Positions 8,418 through 17,363 of a stretch of 64,000 nucleotides of DNA are shown piece by piece. The DNA lies in the NCBI GenBank assembly GCA_036263655.1, contig DATAGP010000045.1:62001-126000 (forward strand). Direction: 5' to 3'. The translations under genes and the position numbers were made by a program. This DNA comes from Schlegelella_A sp036263655 (lineage in GTDB: Bacteria; Pseudomonadota; Gammaproteobacteria; Burkholderiales; Burkholderiaceae_C). Each line of letters starts with the position of its first letter. The first letter of the stretch is position 1. Below the pieces are notes generated by a model. It had not been told where the DNA came from and ran no database searches. It saw only the letters and a list, made by a program, of their open reading frames with translations.

Positions 8418-9653
8418 CTAGGCACGCACCGGCTGCGCGTCGCCGGCGCGTTCCTGCGTCACCTGCGCGAAGCACTGGCGCAGCGTCGACGCCAGCACGC
8501 GCAGGTCGTGCAGCCGCTCGACCCGGGCGCGGCCTTCGACGGCCTTGTCGCGCAGGACGGCCGGCGTCGCGCGCAAAGCCGCCCGCATGGCTTCGGCGAG
8601 ATCGTCGATCGAGCCGGCCGGGAAGATCCAGCCGCAGCGGTCGTCGACGAGCTCCGGGATGCCGGCGATGAAGGTCGACAGCACCGGTCGCCCCGAGGCG
8701 AAGGCCTCCATGATCACGATGGGAAGCCCTTCGGCGAAGCTCGGCAGGAGCAGGGCGCGGCTTTCCGCGAGCAGCTTTCGGATCACCGCTCCCCCCTGCC
8801 AGCCGTGCAGCTGCACGTGCTGCTCGACCCGGCATTCCTCGATGGCTCGCTGCAGCCGCCCGCGGATCTCGCCGTCGCCGACGCAGTGCACGCGCAGGCC
8901 CGGGAACTCGCTCCTCAGTTGGGCGATGGCGCGGGGAATCAGCAGCTGTCCCTTTTGCGTGCAGAGCCTGCCGATGCACACCAGCTGGTGGTTGTCGGCA
9001 GCGATGTCGTAGTCGGGCGTGAACGCGCCCAGGTCGATGCCGCAGCGCGCGACCACGATCTTGTCCCAGCAGTCCATGTCGCTCGCGCTCAGCAGCTGGA
9101 CGCGGCAGAACTGCGAGATGGCGATCACGAACGCCGCCCGCTGCACCTTCAGCTTCATGCTGCTGGCGGCGGCGTCGACGAATTCGTCCGGCCCGTGCGC
9201 CGTGAAGCTGAAGCTGGGGCCACCCATGGCATGGGCGAGCATCGCCACCGCCGCGGCGTTGGTGGCGAAATGCACGTGGACATGGGCAATCCCGTCGGCG
9301 CGCGTCCTGCGCCGCAGGTAGCAGGCCTGGACCAGGTAGGCCACGAGGCGCGGCGACAGGGCGCGCGCGTTCAGGCAGAGTCGCAGCCAGAGCGCGACGC
9401 CGCGTCCGAGGCCGGCGGGGTTGGACACCAGCTCGAGGAAGAACGCCGCGAGCAGCCCGCCGGCGTTTCCGGAGAGGAGATAGTGGGTGCGCTGCTGCTC
9501 CTCGATGTCCAGCGGCTCGACGAGCGCCTGATCCCAGCGGCGCACCGCATAGCGCCGGATCGTCAGGCCGAGGTCCTCCAGCGCCTCGATCTCCCGCCGG
9601 ATGAAGGTCGTGCTCGTCATCGGGTAGGAGTTCAGCAGGTAGGCGATCTTCAA
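8418..9653 (-). CDS. GT4-type glycosyltransferase
   Basis: A 411-residue family 4 glycosyltransferase, likely cytoplasmic and membrane-associated, transferring a sugar from a nucleotide-sugar donor to a polysaccharide or glycolipid acceptor. The acceptor half begins KIAYLLNSYPMTSTTFIRREI. The donor half has VCIGRLCTQKG, a LHGW turn, and the E-x7-E region PSFAEGLPIVIMEAFASGRPV. I chose the TTG at 9653 because GAGGA lies seven bases upstream and the product then begins at the conserved KIAYLLN strand. A TTG at 9704 that overlaps the upstream stop as TTGA is the alternative. Donor and acceptor are unknown; it is the last gene of a three-gene sugar cluster. Confidence 0.82.
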   Translation of the reverse strand: MKIAYLLNSYPMTSTTFIRREIEALEDLGLTIRRYAVRRWDQALVEPLDIEEQQRTHYLLSGNAGGLLAAFFLELVSNPAGLGRGVALWLRLCLNARALSPRLVAYLVQACYLRRRTRADGIAHVHVHFATNAAAVAMLAHAMGGPSFSFTAHGPDEFVDAAASSMKLKVQRAAFVIAISQFCRVQLLSASDMDCWDKIVVARCGIDLGAFTPDYDIAADNHQLVCIGRLCTQKGQLLIPRAIAQLRSEFPGLRVHCVGDGEIRGRLQRAIEECRVEQHVQLHGWQGGAVIRKLLAESRALLLPSFAEGLPIVIMEAFASGRPVLSTFIAGIPELVDDRCGWIFPAGSIDDLAEAMRAALRATPAVLRDKAVEGRARVERLHDLRVLASTLRQCFAQVTQERAGDAQPVRA

Positions 9654-9700
9654 CAAAGGTCCTCGGTGTTTAGCTCGAGCAGCGACCGCAGCGCTGGCCG

Positions 9701-10780
9701 TCAAGGCGTCGGCAGCTGCCGGGCGCGATCGACGAGATCGAGCACGGCCGTGGACATCGCCACGGGCATCCTCTCGCTGCCGCGCTGGCCCGACCGCACG
9801 AGCTGGCAGAAGTGAGACAGCATGGGCAGGTAGGGGTCGGCACCGTAGGTCCGGTGCTCCGCGTGGCCTCCTGTCCGCAGCCGGTTCAAGCGCCTGAACG
9901 GCGGCAGAAGCCGCAAGGCCTCGCGGGCGCGAGCCGACACGCCGGGGCGGGCGAGCGGATCGACCGGTTCCGCGGACCGGCCTGCCGACACGGACCGGAC
10001 GACCTCGGCGGGGATCGCCGGCGGATCTAGCCCGAGCAGGCCGGACGACGACGAGACGGTCACACGGTTCTGCAGCAGCACCCGCAGCGACACGGCGATC
10101 TGCGCCTGCACGCCGCCCGCATGCTGCAGGTGCAGGACGGCGTGCCTGTCGACGTTCTCGCTCGTGAGCTCCACGGTCCCGCTCATGCGCTGCACGGGGC
10201 CGAACAGCTTGAGGGCCAGCGCGAGCGGGTAGACGCCGCGATCGAGCAGGACACCGGCTCCCGCGCCGGGGGTGAGAAGCCTGCGCTCCTCGGCCCCCGA
10301 CATCGGGTAGCCGAAGTCCGCATAGAGGTGCTGCGGTCCGTGCTCACGCTCGGCTTCCACGCGCTCGGCGAGCCGCACGTAAGCGGGCAGGAACAGCGTC
10401 CACATTGCCTCCATGACCAGTCGGCCACTGCTCTCCGCCGCCGCCTCGATCTCGCGTCCTTCGGCAGCGCTCGTCGCCATCGGCTTCTCGCACAGCACCG
10501 GCTTGCCGGCACGCAGGGCGCGCAGCGTCGCCGCCGCATGGCTGGCGGTGGCGTTGCAGACGTACACGGCGTCGACCTCGGCATCGGCCAGCAGCGACGC
10601 TTCGTCGGGGTGGGCGCGGACGCCCGCGAACGCACCGGCGAAGCGCTCGGCCCGGGCCGGCGATCCGCTCGCGACGCCGACGATGGACGCGCCCGGCAGT
10701 CGCGTGATCGCATGCGTCATGCGCACCGCCATCTGGCCGGTGCCGACGATGCCGAAACGAACGACCGACGGCGAGGTCAT
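9701..10780 (-). CDS. Gfo/Idh/MocA-family oxidoreductase
   Basis: A 359-residue NAD(P)-dependent sugar or cyclitol dehydrogenase. The Rossmann fold starts FGIVGTGQMAVRM, and the conserved EKP lysine motif (VLCEKPMA, near residue 97) is intact. The second domain contains VLLDRGVYPLALALKLFGP, which supplies the catalytic His/Asp region in relatives. Its start overlaps the stop of a second Gfo/Idh/MocA gene by four bases. With the glycosyltransferase downstream it probably makes or modifies a sugar used in an exopolysaccharide or glycolipid. The substrate cannot be predicted. Confidence 0.85.
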   Translation of the reverse strand: MTSPSVVRFGIVGTGQMAVRMTHAITRLPGASIVGVASGSPARAERFAGAFAGVRAHPDEASLLADAEVDAVYVCNATASHAAATLRALRAGKPVLCEKPMATSAAEGREIEAAAESSGRLVMEAMWTLFLPAYVRLAERVEAEREHGPQHLYADFGYPMSGAEERRLLTPGAGAGVLLDRGVYPLALALKLFGPVQRMSGTVELTSENVDRHAVLHLQHAGGVQAQIAVSLRVLLQNRVTVSSSSGLLGLDPPAIPAEVVRSVSAGRSAEPVDPLARPGVSARAREALRLLPPFRRLNRLRTGGHAEHRTYGADPYLPMLSHFCQLVRSGQRGSERMPVAMSTAVLDLVDRARQLPTP

Positions 10781-11949
10781 GAGCGGCCCGGCGTGACCGC
10801 CGGCACGGGCTCGCCCGCGTGAGTCGGGTCATCGAAGCGTGTTCGCATGGCCTGTGCGCCCGCCCCCGCGCCCGCGTTCTGGATCGCCAGCGTGACCTCG
10901 TTCAGGTGAAGCGCCAGGTCGGCGAACGGTTCCGGCGGCTCGCCCCGAGCGATGGCGGCCAGGACGGCGGCGGGCCCGAGGGCGAAGTTCATCGAGGCGG
11001 CACCGCGGCGCCTGACGCGCGGCTGGCCGACACCCGGAGCATGCACGGTGCGCGCGAAGGGGTTGTTGATGAGCCGCCGGCGGATGACGTGCCGCCGGCG
11101 CAGTCGCACCGGCGCGTGGTTGTTCCAGCACTCGTCGACCTCGAGGACCCCGCGCTCGCCGAAGAGCCGCAAGCCGTGGCCGTGCGGAGCGACGATGCTG
11201 CAGGTCAGGCGCGCGACCATGCCCCGATCGAAGAAGAGCGCCGCCGTCGAGAAGTCGGGCGTCTCGATCGTCTCGCCCTCGACTTTCGGGTGGACCACCC
11301 GCGCCGATGCCGCGACCACCGTCCGCACCGGCCCGAAGATCATCATCAGCCAGGTGAGGTAGTAGCCCGCGTGTTCGACCGTGCAGCCGACCTCGAACTC
11401 GTCGCGGTACGGCCACGGCGCCCCCGACTCGCTGATCCACTTCCGATAGGGGGCCTGGGTGATGAAGTCGTCGTCGAGCTCGGCGTAGGCCAGCAGAGGA
11501 CGGCCGATCAGGCCCTCCCGCACCGCCCAGTGCAGCGTCTGCGCCGTCTGGCTGAGGTGATTGCAAGGCGCCGACGCCAGGAAGAGCTTCCTGTCGCGTG
11601 CCAGGCGATGCAGCTCGCCCGCGTGATCCATGCGCATGGCGAGCGGCTTCTCGGAGTAGACGTGGCGGCCCTTCTCGAGGCAGTGCTTCGTCACCTCATG
11701 GTGCGAGCCCGGGTTGGTGAGGTTGAGCACCAGCGCCGGGGAGCCGCCTGCGGACGCATGGGCCAGCAACGCGTCGAGCGAGGCCGCCGGCGGCACCGAC
11801 CAGTGCCGGCAGAAGGCCTCCAGGCGCGACGGATCCCGGTCGTACGCAGCGGCGACCCGCAGCTCAGGGAATGCCTGCAGCGAACGCATGTAGAGATCAG
11901 CGACGAAGCCTGTCCCCACGATGGCGACCGTCGATCCGGACGGCTGCAT
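10777..11949 (-). CDS. Gfo/Idh/MocA-family oxidoreductase
   Basis: A 390-residue homologue of the preceding dehydrogenase. The Rossmann motif is VAIVGTGFVADLYM at residues 8-21, and YSEKPLAM carries the EKP lysine. The substrate-binding half includes GCTVEHAGYYLTWLMMIFGPV. The ATG at 11949 places the Rossmann strand immediately after the N-terminus. It is the first gene of a minus-strand cluster, with a 4-base overlap to the second dehydrogenase. Two divergent paralogues side by side suggest two steps on one sugar or an oxidation/reduction pair; this is inference. Confidence 0.83.
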   Translation of the reverse strand: MQPSGSTVAIVGTGFVADLYMRSLQAFPELRVAAAYDRDPSRLEAFCRHWSVPPAASLDALLAHASAGGSPALVLNLTNPGSHHEVTKHCLEKGRHVYSEKPLAMRMDHAGELHRLARDRKLFLASAPCNHLSQTAQTLHWAVREGLIGRPLLAYAELDDDFITQAPYRKWISESGAPWPYRDEFEVGCTVEHAGYYLTWLMMIFGPVRTVVAASARVVHPKVEGETIETPDFSTAALFFDRGMVARLTCSIVAPHGHGLRLFGERGVLEVDECWNNHAPVRLRRRHVIRRRLINNPFARTVHAPGVGQPRVRRRGAASMNFALGPAAVLAAIARGEPPEPFADLALHLNEVTLAIQNAGAGAGAQAMRTRFDDPTHAGEPVPAVTPGRS

Positions 11950-11990
11950 CAGACGGTCGGGCGAACGCGCAAGAACGGCTGCTCCATGTC

Positions 11991-12641
11991 TTAGGCCTTG
12001 GCCTTGCCCTCGGCCTTCGGCCAGTGCTTCGCCCAGACCGCCGCCACCCGAGGATCGGCCTCGATGCGCGCGAGCAGCGCCGAGAACGCCGGCCGCGACT
12101 CGGCCAGGTGCTTGCGGGCACCGCTCCACATCGACACCGTCGCGGCCAGGATGTCGAGCGCGCCGAGCCGCTCGCCGCTCAGCCACGGCGTCGCCGGGAA
12201 CTGGTCGGCGAAGACGTCCCACAGCTCGTGCAGGCGGGCCCGGCCGCGCTGCGCCATCGCCTTGCGCACCCCCTCGTCGGGCTCGGGGTACCAGCGGTCG
12301 GGGTAGTCGAGGATGCCGATGCCCGCGTAGCAGTTGGCGGCGATGTAGACGAGGCCGCGGATCTGCTGCGCGCGCCGGGACGGGTCCGGGGAGAGCAGGC
12401 CGCTGTGCGGATGGCACAGGCCCAGGTGGATCAGGATGGCCGCGCTTTCGCTGAGGACGCTGCCGTCGTCGAGCACCAGGGTCGGGATCTGGGCGAGCGG
12501 ATTGACCTGCCTGAGCCGCTCGTAGCCCTCGGTCCGCTTCCACTCGGCGCCGTCGACGTGCTCGCAGGCGACGCCGGCCACGGCGAGCGCTGCCTCGACC
12601 GAGGCGGAGCCGGAACCCTGGCTGCCGTACAGCGTCAGCAC
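11991..12641 (-). CDS. Glutathione S-transferase family protein
   Basis: A 216-residue GST-fold protein. The N-terminal thioredoxin-like domain begins LTLYGSQGSGSASVEAALAVAG and contains NPLAQIPTLVLDDGSVLSES, the cis-Pro and SES glutathione-contact motif near residues 50-65. The C-terminal all-helical domain has the LSGERLGALDILAATV capping motif (normally the S/T-x-x-D box). Start is the GTG at 12641, which has AGGA upstream and begins the protein at the first beta strand. It lies 22 bases after the quinone reductase stop, so both are likely co-transcribed detoxification genes. Confidence 0.85.
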   Translation of the reverse strand: MLTLYGSQGSGSASVEAALAVAGVACEHVDGAEWKRTEGYERLRQVNPLAQIPTLVLDDGSVLSESAAILIHLGLCHPHSGLLSPDPSRRAQQIRGLVYIAANCYAGIGILDYPDRWYPEPDEGVRKAMAQRGRARLHELWDVFADQFPATPWLSGERLGALDILAATVSMWSGARKHLAESRPAFSALLARIEADPRVAAVWAKHWPKAEGKAKA

Positions 12642-12663
12642 CGTGCTTGTCCTTCGTCCGGGA

Positions 12664-13656
12664 TCACGGAATGAGGACGCTGGAGCCGGTGGTGGCGCGG
12701 GCCTCGAGATCCCGATGCGCCTGCGCCGCGTCGGCCAGGGCGTAGCGGCGCTCGACACGGATCTTCACTTTGCCGCTCTCGACCACCGCGAACAGCTCGT
12801 CGGCCATCTGCTGCGTCGCTTCGCGCGTCGCGATGTGGGTGAAGAGCGTCTGCCGGGTCACGTAGAGAGAGCCCTTGGCAGCGAGCGTGCCGACCGGGAA
12901 CGGCGGCACGACGCCGGAGGCGTTGCCGAAGCTGGCCATCAGCCCGAAGGGGCGCAGGCAGTCGAGCGACTTGTCCCAGGTGTCCTTGCCGACCGAGTCG
13001 TAGACGACCTTGACGCCCTTGCCGCCGGTGATCTCCTTGACCCGCGCGGCGAAATCCTCGGTGCGGTAGTTGATGGTGTGCGCGGCGCCGTGCTCGCGCG
13101 CCAGGGCGCACTTCTCGTCGCTGCCCGCCGTGCCGATCACCTCCAGGCCCAGGGCCTTGCCCCACTGGCAGGCGATCAGGCCGACGCCGCCGGCCGCCGC
13201 GTGGAAGAGGATCGCGTCGCCGGCGTGCAGGCCGCCTTGCGGCAGGGTCCGCCGAAGCAGGTATTGCGCCGTCAGACCCTTCAGCATCATCGCCGCGCCG
13301 GTTTCGAAGGAGATCGAGGCCGGCAGCCGGACGACGTTCTTGGCCGGCATCACGCGCGCCTCCGAGTAGCTGCCCGGCGGGTTGCTGGCGTAGGCGGCAC
13401 GGTCGCCTTCCTTCAGGTGCGCGACGCCCTCGCCCACCGCCTCGACGATGCCGGCACCTTCCATCCCGAGCGTGAGCGGCACCGGCAGCACGTAGACGCC
13501 CGAGCGCTGGTAGACGTCGATGTAGTTGAGGCCGCAGGCGTGGTGGCGGATGCGGATCTCGCCCGGGCCGGGCGAGCCGACCGGGATCCCGACCAGGCGC
13601 ATCTCCTCGATGCCGCCCTGCTTGTCGATGCGGATGGTCTGGCTGGTGGTCGTCAT
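12664..13656 (-). CDS. qor: NADPH:quinone reductase (zinc-independent MDR family)
   Basis: A 330-residue medium-chain dehydrogenase/reductase of the QOR type, which reduces quinones or enals with NADPH. Visible features are GLNYIDVYQRSG near residue 55, the LGMEGAGIVEAVGEGV block, and the nucleotide-binding AAAGGVG motif around residue 155. The catalytic zinc ligands of alcohol dehydrogenases are absent, which fits QOR. It is the first gene of a short minus-strand unit with the glutathione transferase. The exact electrophile or quinone substrate is unknown. Confidence 0.85.
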   Translation of the reverse strand: MTTTSQTIRIDKQGGIEEMRLVGIPVGSPGPGEIRIRHHACGLNYIDVYQRSGVYVLPVPLTLGMEGAGIVEAVGEGVAHLKEGDRAAYASNPPGSYSEARVMPAKNVVRLPASISFETGAAMMLKGLTAQYLLRRTLPQGGLHAGDAILFHAAAGGVGLIACQWGKALGLEVIGTAGSDEKCALAREHGAAHTINYRTEDFAARVKEITGGKGVKVVYDSVGKDTWDKSLDCLRPFGLMASFGNASGVVPPFPVGTLAAKGSLYVTRQTLFTHIATREATQQMADELFAVVESGKVKIRVERRYALADAAQAHRDLEARATTGSSVLIP

Positions 13657-13710
13657 GGCAGCTTTCGAGTCGTGCGGGGTGCGCTATCGTGCCTCAAGAT
13701 CCTGCCCCGC

Positions 13711-14028
13711 ATGAAGCGCCTCACCACCGCCCCCAACCTGGCCCTCGCCACGCTGTGGGCCGACATGCTGACGCACGCCGGCATCGACGCCACGGTGCAG
13801 CGGATGTACGCGAGCAGCATCGCCGGCGAGCTGCCGCCGGACCAGGCGATGCCCGAGGTGTGGGTCAGCGACGATGGCGAGCTCGAGCGGGCGCGCTCGC
13901 TGCTCGAGCAGCTGCGCCATCCGGCGCATCGGCACTGGGCCTGCCCGACGTGCCACGAGCAGATCGACGGCCCCTTCGAGCAATGCTGGAACTGCGGTGC
14001 GCCGATGCCCGCGGCGGTGGGCTCCTGA
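13711..14028 (+). CDS. DUF2007-like protein with C-terminal zinc ribbon
   Basis: A 105-residue protein. The N-terminal 70 residues (LATLWADMLTHAGIDATVQ ... MPEVWVSDDGELERARSLLEQL) match the alpha/beta fold of DUF2007, a putative ligand-binding or signalling domain. The last 30 residues form a zinc ribbon with CPTC and CWNCGAP cysteine pairs. ATG 13711 is chosen because the domain begins directly after it. It is divergent from the quinone reductase, and its stop abuts the SDR gene on the other strand, so it stands alone. No function is established. Confidence 0.75.
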   Translation: MKRLTTAPNLALATLWADMLTHAGIDATVQRMYASSIAGELPPDQAMPEVWVSDDGELERARSLLEQLRHPAHRHWACPTCHEQIDGPFEQCWNCGAPMPAAVGS

Positions 14029-14811
14029 CTAGAACGTGCCCGGGTAGGCGCCGCCGTCGGCGAGCAGGTTCTGACCCGTGATGTAGCCGGCGTGCACGCT
14101 GCAGAGGAAGGCGCAGATCGCGCCGAACTCCTGGGCCGAGCCGAAGCGCTTGGCAGGAATGTTGCGCCGGCGCTCGTCGGCGATGGCATCGATGCTCTTG
14201 CCGGTCTTGTCGGCGGCGCCCTTGAGCGTCGTCTGCAGGCGGTCGGTGTCGAAGGCGCCGGGCAGCAGCCCGTTGATGGTGACGCCGCTCGCCGCGAGCG
14301 AGCTGCGCGCGAGGCCGGCGACGAAGCCGGTGAGGCCGCTGCGCGCCCCGTTCGAGAGGCCCAGGATGTCGATCGGCGCCTTGACGGCACCGGAAGTGAT
14401 GTTGACGACCCTCCCGTAGCCGCGCCCCGCCATCGCATCGACCGTCGCCTTCATGAGCTCGATCGGGGTCAGCATGTTGGCATCGAGGGCCTTGATCCAG
14501 GCGTCGCGGTCCCAGTCGCGGAAATTGCCCGGCGGCGGCCCGCCGGCGTTGTTGACGAGGATGTCGACCTGCGGGCAGGCGGCGAGTGCGGCGGCGCGCC
14601 CCGCCTCGGTGGCGATGTCGCCGACGACCGTGCGCACCTCGCCCGCATTCAGCCGGCGCAATTCGGCGGCGGTCGCCTCCAGCGCATCGGCGCCGCGGGC
14701 GGTGATGACGACGTGGACGCCTTCTCGCGCCAGCGCCAGCGCGCAGCCCTTGCCAAGCCCCTTGCTCGCAGCGCACACCAGCGCCCATTTCCCCGCGATG
14801 CCCAGATCCAT
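14029..14811 (-). CDS. SDR-family protein lacking the catalytic Tyr and Lys
   Basis: A 260-residue short-chain dehydrogenase/reductase fold. The cofactor motif is CAASKGLGKGCA near residue 14, with DILVNNAGG near residue 83 and a catalytic-strand Ser in VVNITSGAV. The YxxxK active site is replaced by SNGAR (S153, R157). Either it uses other residues or it has a non-standard reaction. It is the last gene of the tctB-tctA-ggt-eamA operon, three bases after the DMT transporter. Homologues are often annotated as 3-oxoacyl-ACP reductases, but that activity is doubtful here. Confidence 0.85.
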   Translation of the reverse strand: MDLGIAGKWALVCAASKGLGKGCALALAREGVHVVITARGADALEATAAELRRLNAGEVRTVVGDIATEAGRAAALAACPQVDILVNNAGGPPPGNFRDWDRDAWIKALDANMLTPIELMKATVDAMAGRGYGRVVNITSGAVKAPIDILGLSNGARSGLTGFVAGLARSSLAASGVTINGLLPGAFDTDRLQTTLKGAADKTGKSIDAIADERRRNIPAKRFGSAQEFGAICAFLCSVHAGYITGQNLLADGGAYPGTF

Positions 14812-14814
14812 CCC

Positions 14815-15714
14815 TCACCTCCATGTGGCCAGCAACCAGATTCCCGCCAGGACCAGCACCGTGCCGGCGACGATCCATCCCGTGAACGGCTCGTTCAGGA
14901 AGACGACGCCCATGGCCACCGTCGAGAGCGGTCCGATCATGCCCGTCTGCGCCGCGACGCTCGCGCCGACGCGCTCGATGGCCATCATCACCATGAGGAC
15001 GGGCGCGAAGGTGCACACCGTGGCGTTGAGGACCGACAGCCAGATCACCTCCGGAGCGACGGCCAGGGCCGTCAGCGGCCGCAGCGCCAGGAACTGGACG
15101 ATGCAGAAGAGGCAGGCGACGCTGGTCGCCAGGCCGGTGAGGCGAAGCGCGCCGAGCCGCTTCACCTCCTCGCCGCTGAGGACCAGGTAGACGGCGTAGC
15201 TGAGCGCGCTGGCGAAGACGAGGGCGGCGCCCAGCGCCGCGTCGCTGCCCTGGAACGAGAGCTCGTGCACGAAGACCACCAGCACGCCGCAATAGCTGAC
15301 CGCGAGGGCGATGAGCTGGCGCAGCGTGACCGGGCGCTTCAGCACGACGACGCCGAGCGCTAGGACGAGCGTCGGGTTGAGATAGAGGATCAGCCGCTCC
15401 AGGCTCGCCGTGATGTAGGCGAGGCCCGCGAAGTCGAGGAAGCTCGCCAGGTAGTAGCCGCTGAAGCCGAGCCCGGAGACCACCAGCCAGTCGCGCCGGG
15501 TCAACGCCGGCTTGCCGCGGCCTGCCCACCACGCCAGCACCGCGAACAGCGGCAGCGCGAACAGCATCCGGTACATGATCAGCGTCACCGCGTCGACGCC
15601 GTAGCGGTAGGCGAGCTTGACGATGATCGCCTTGCCAGAGAAGGCGATCGAGCCGGTCATCGCCAGCAGCATCCCCGGCCAGAGGACCGGAACCGCGGCC
15701 GGGATGGCTGCCAC
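14815..15714 (-). CDS. EamA/DMT-family transporter
   Basis: A 299-residue inner-membrane protein with ten predicted hydrophobic helices in two EamA repeats, the drug/metabolite transporter architecture. The first repeat shows MLFALPLFAVLAWW and SLERLILYLNPTLVLALGVVVLKRP. The second has VAAQTGMIGPLSTVAMGVVFLNEPFTGW, the conserved EP turn before the last helix. It sits between a gamma-glutamyltransferase and an SDR gene with three-base gaps, so export or import of an amino-acid-like product is plausible. Substrate is not predictable from sequence. Confidence 0.88.
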   Translation of the reverse strand: MAAIPAAVPVLWPGMLLAMTGSIAFSGKAIIVKLAYRYGVDAVTLIMYRMLFALPLFAVLAWWAGRGKPALTRRDWLVVSGLGFSGYYLASFLDFAGLAYITASLERLILYLNPTLVLALGVVVLKRPVTLRQLIALAVSYCGVLVVFVHELSFQGSDAALGAALVFASALSYAVYLVLSGEEVKRLGALRLTGLATSVACLFCIVQFLALRPLTALAVAPEVIWLSVLNATVCTFAPVLMVMMAIERVGASVAAQTGMIGPLSTVAMGVVFLNEPFTGWIVAGTVLVLAGIWLLATWR

Positions 15715-15717
15715 CCG

Positions 15718-17337
15718 TCAGAAGCCGGCGGCGAGGCCGTCCCGACGCGAATCGCTGGCGGCGACGTAGCCCTCGACCGCCGGGTCGCCGAGCCGCCAGA
15801 TGAACTGGCCGGCGCCGAAGTCCTGGTAGCTGTCCTGGAGGACGGCGACGCGGTGGCCGCGCTCGACCAGCGCCGCGGCGGTGCGCGGGTCCATCGCCTG
15901 CTCGACGTCGATGCTGAAGCCGTGGTCGAAGCGCCAGCGGGGCGCGTCGCAGGCGGCTTGCGGCTGCTGCCGGTGCACCAGCATGCGAACGATCGCCTGC
16001 AGGTGCGCCTGCGGCTGCATGTTCCCGCCCATGATGCCGAAGCTCATCTGCGGCCGGCCGTCGCGCGTGAGGAAGGCGGGGATGATGGTGTGGAAGGGCC
16101 GCCGTCCTGGGGCGACGCAGTTCGGGCTGGTGTCGTCGAGCACGAAGCCGTGGCCGCGGTTCTGCATCGACAGGCCCCAGCCGGGCACCACGACGCCCGA
16201 GCCGAAGCCCATGTAGTTGCTCTGGATGAAGCTGACCATCATGCCGCGCTCGTCGGCGGCGCTGAGGTAGATGGTGCCGCCGCTCGGCGGCTTTCCGGCC
16301 GCGAACTGCTGCGCCCGCCTCGGATCGATCAGGCGCGAGCGCTCGCGCAGGTAGCCGTCGTCGAGCATCTCGGCCGGCGTGAGGCGCATCGAGCGCGCAT
16401 CGGCCACGTGCTCGTAGACGTCGGCGAAGGCGAGCTTCATCGCCTCGATCTGCAGGTGCGTCGCGTCGGCCCCGTCGACCGGCAGCGAGGCGATGTCGAA
16501 GTGGCGCAGGATGCCGAGGGCGACGAGCGCGGCGATGCCCTGGCCGTTCGGCGGGATCTCGTGCAGGCGGTGACCGTAGACGTCGAGGCCGATGGGCTCC
16601 ACCCACTCCGGCCGATAGCTCGCGAAATCGGCGACGGTGATCGCGCCGCCGTTCGCCCGCGCGTGCGCCGCCGCCGCCTCGGCGATCTCGCCGCCGTAGA
16701 GCGCCGTGCCGCGGCTGGACTGGATGGCGCGCAGGCTGCGCGCGGCCGCCGGAAAGGCGAAGTGCTCGGAGACCTCGGGCGCCCGGCCGCGCGGCAGGAA
16801 GGCCTCGGCCCAGCCCGGCTGGTCCTTGAGGAGCGGCGTCGCCGCCGCCCACTTCTGCTGCACGACGACGGGAACGGCGTAGCCGCGCTCGGCGATGTCG
16901 ATCGCCGGCTCGAGCACGTCGCCGAACGGCAGCTTTCCGAAGCGCTCCGACAGCGCCAGCCAGCCGGCGACGGCGCCGGGAACCGTCACCGAGTCCCAGC
17001 CGCGCACCGGCGGCCGCTTGGCGTCGGCGCCATGCTTGCCGCGGAAGTACGCCGGCGTCCATGCGGCAGGCGCCGGGCCGGATGCATTGAGGCCGTGCAG
17101 GCGCTCGCCGTCCCAGAGGATGCAGAAGGCATCGGAGCCGAGGCCGTTGCTGCACGGCTCGACCAGCATCATCACGGCTGCCGCGGCGATCGCCGCGTCG
17201 ACCGCGTTGCCGCCCTGCTGGATCATGCGCAGGCCGGCCTGGGCGCCGAGCGGGTGCGAGGTCGAGACGACGTTGCGGGCGAACACGGGCACCCGTGTCG
17301 ACGGGTAGTGCGTCGTCCAGTCGAAGCGGTGTGTCAT
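15718..17337 (-). CDS. ggt: Gamma-glutamyltransferase family protein
   Basis: A 539-residue N-terminal nucleophile enzyme that cleaves gamma-glutamyl amide bonds, as in glutathione, by self-processing into large and small subunits. The large subunit has GGNAVDAAIAAAAVMMLVEPCSNGLG and GWDSVTVPGAVAGW. The predicted new N-terminus is T355 in SGGTIYLSAAD, followed by the small-subunit motif RRPFHTIIPAFL. No signal peptide is present, so it is probably cytoplasmic, like YwrD-type relatives. The ATG at 17337 lacks a strong ribosome-binding site. It follows tctA by 26 bases. The linkage to TctAB suggests breakdown of an imported gamma-glutamyl or related compound; this is inference. Confidence 0.87.
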   Translation of the reverse strand: MTHRFDWTTHYPSTRVPVFARNVVSTSHPLGAQAGLRMIQQGGNAVDAAIAAAAVMMLVEPCSNGLGSDAFCILWDGERLHGLNASGPAPAAWTPAYFRGKHGADAKRPPVRGWDSVTVPGAVAGWLALSERFGKLPFGDVLEPAIDIAERGYAVPVVVQQKWAAATPLLKDQPGWAEAFLPRGRAPEVSEHFAFPAAARSLRAIQSSRGTALYGGEIAEAAAAHARANGGAITVADFASYRPEWVEPIGLDVYGHRLHEIPPNGQGIAALVALGILRHFDIASLPVDGADATHLQIEAMKLAFADVYEHVADARSMRLTPAEMLDDGYLRERSRLIDPRRAQQFAAGKPPSGGTIYLSAADERGMMVSFIQSNYMGFGSGVVVPGWGLSMQNRGHGFVLDDTSPNCVAPGRRPFHTIIPAFLTRDGRPQMSFGIMGGNMQPQAHLQAIVRMLVHRQQPQAACDAPRWRFDHGFSIDVEQAMDPRTAAALVERGHRVAVLQDSYQDFGAGQFIWRLGDPAVEGYVAASDSRRDGLAAGF

Positions 17338-17363
17338 CGGTCGGGGCGCCGGTGCGCCGGCCT

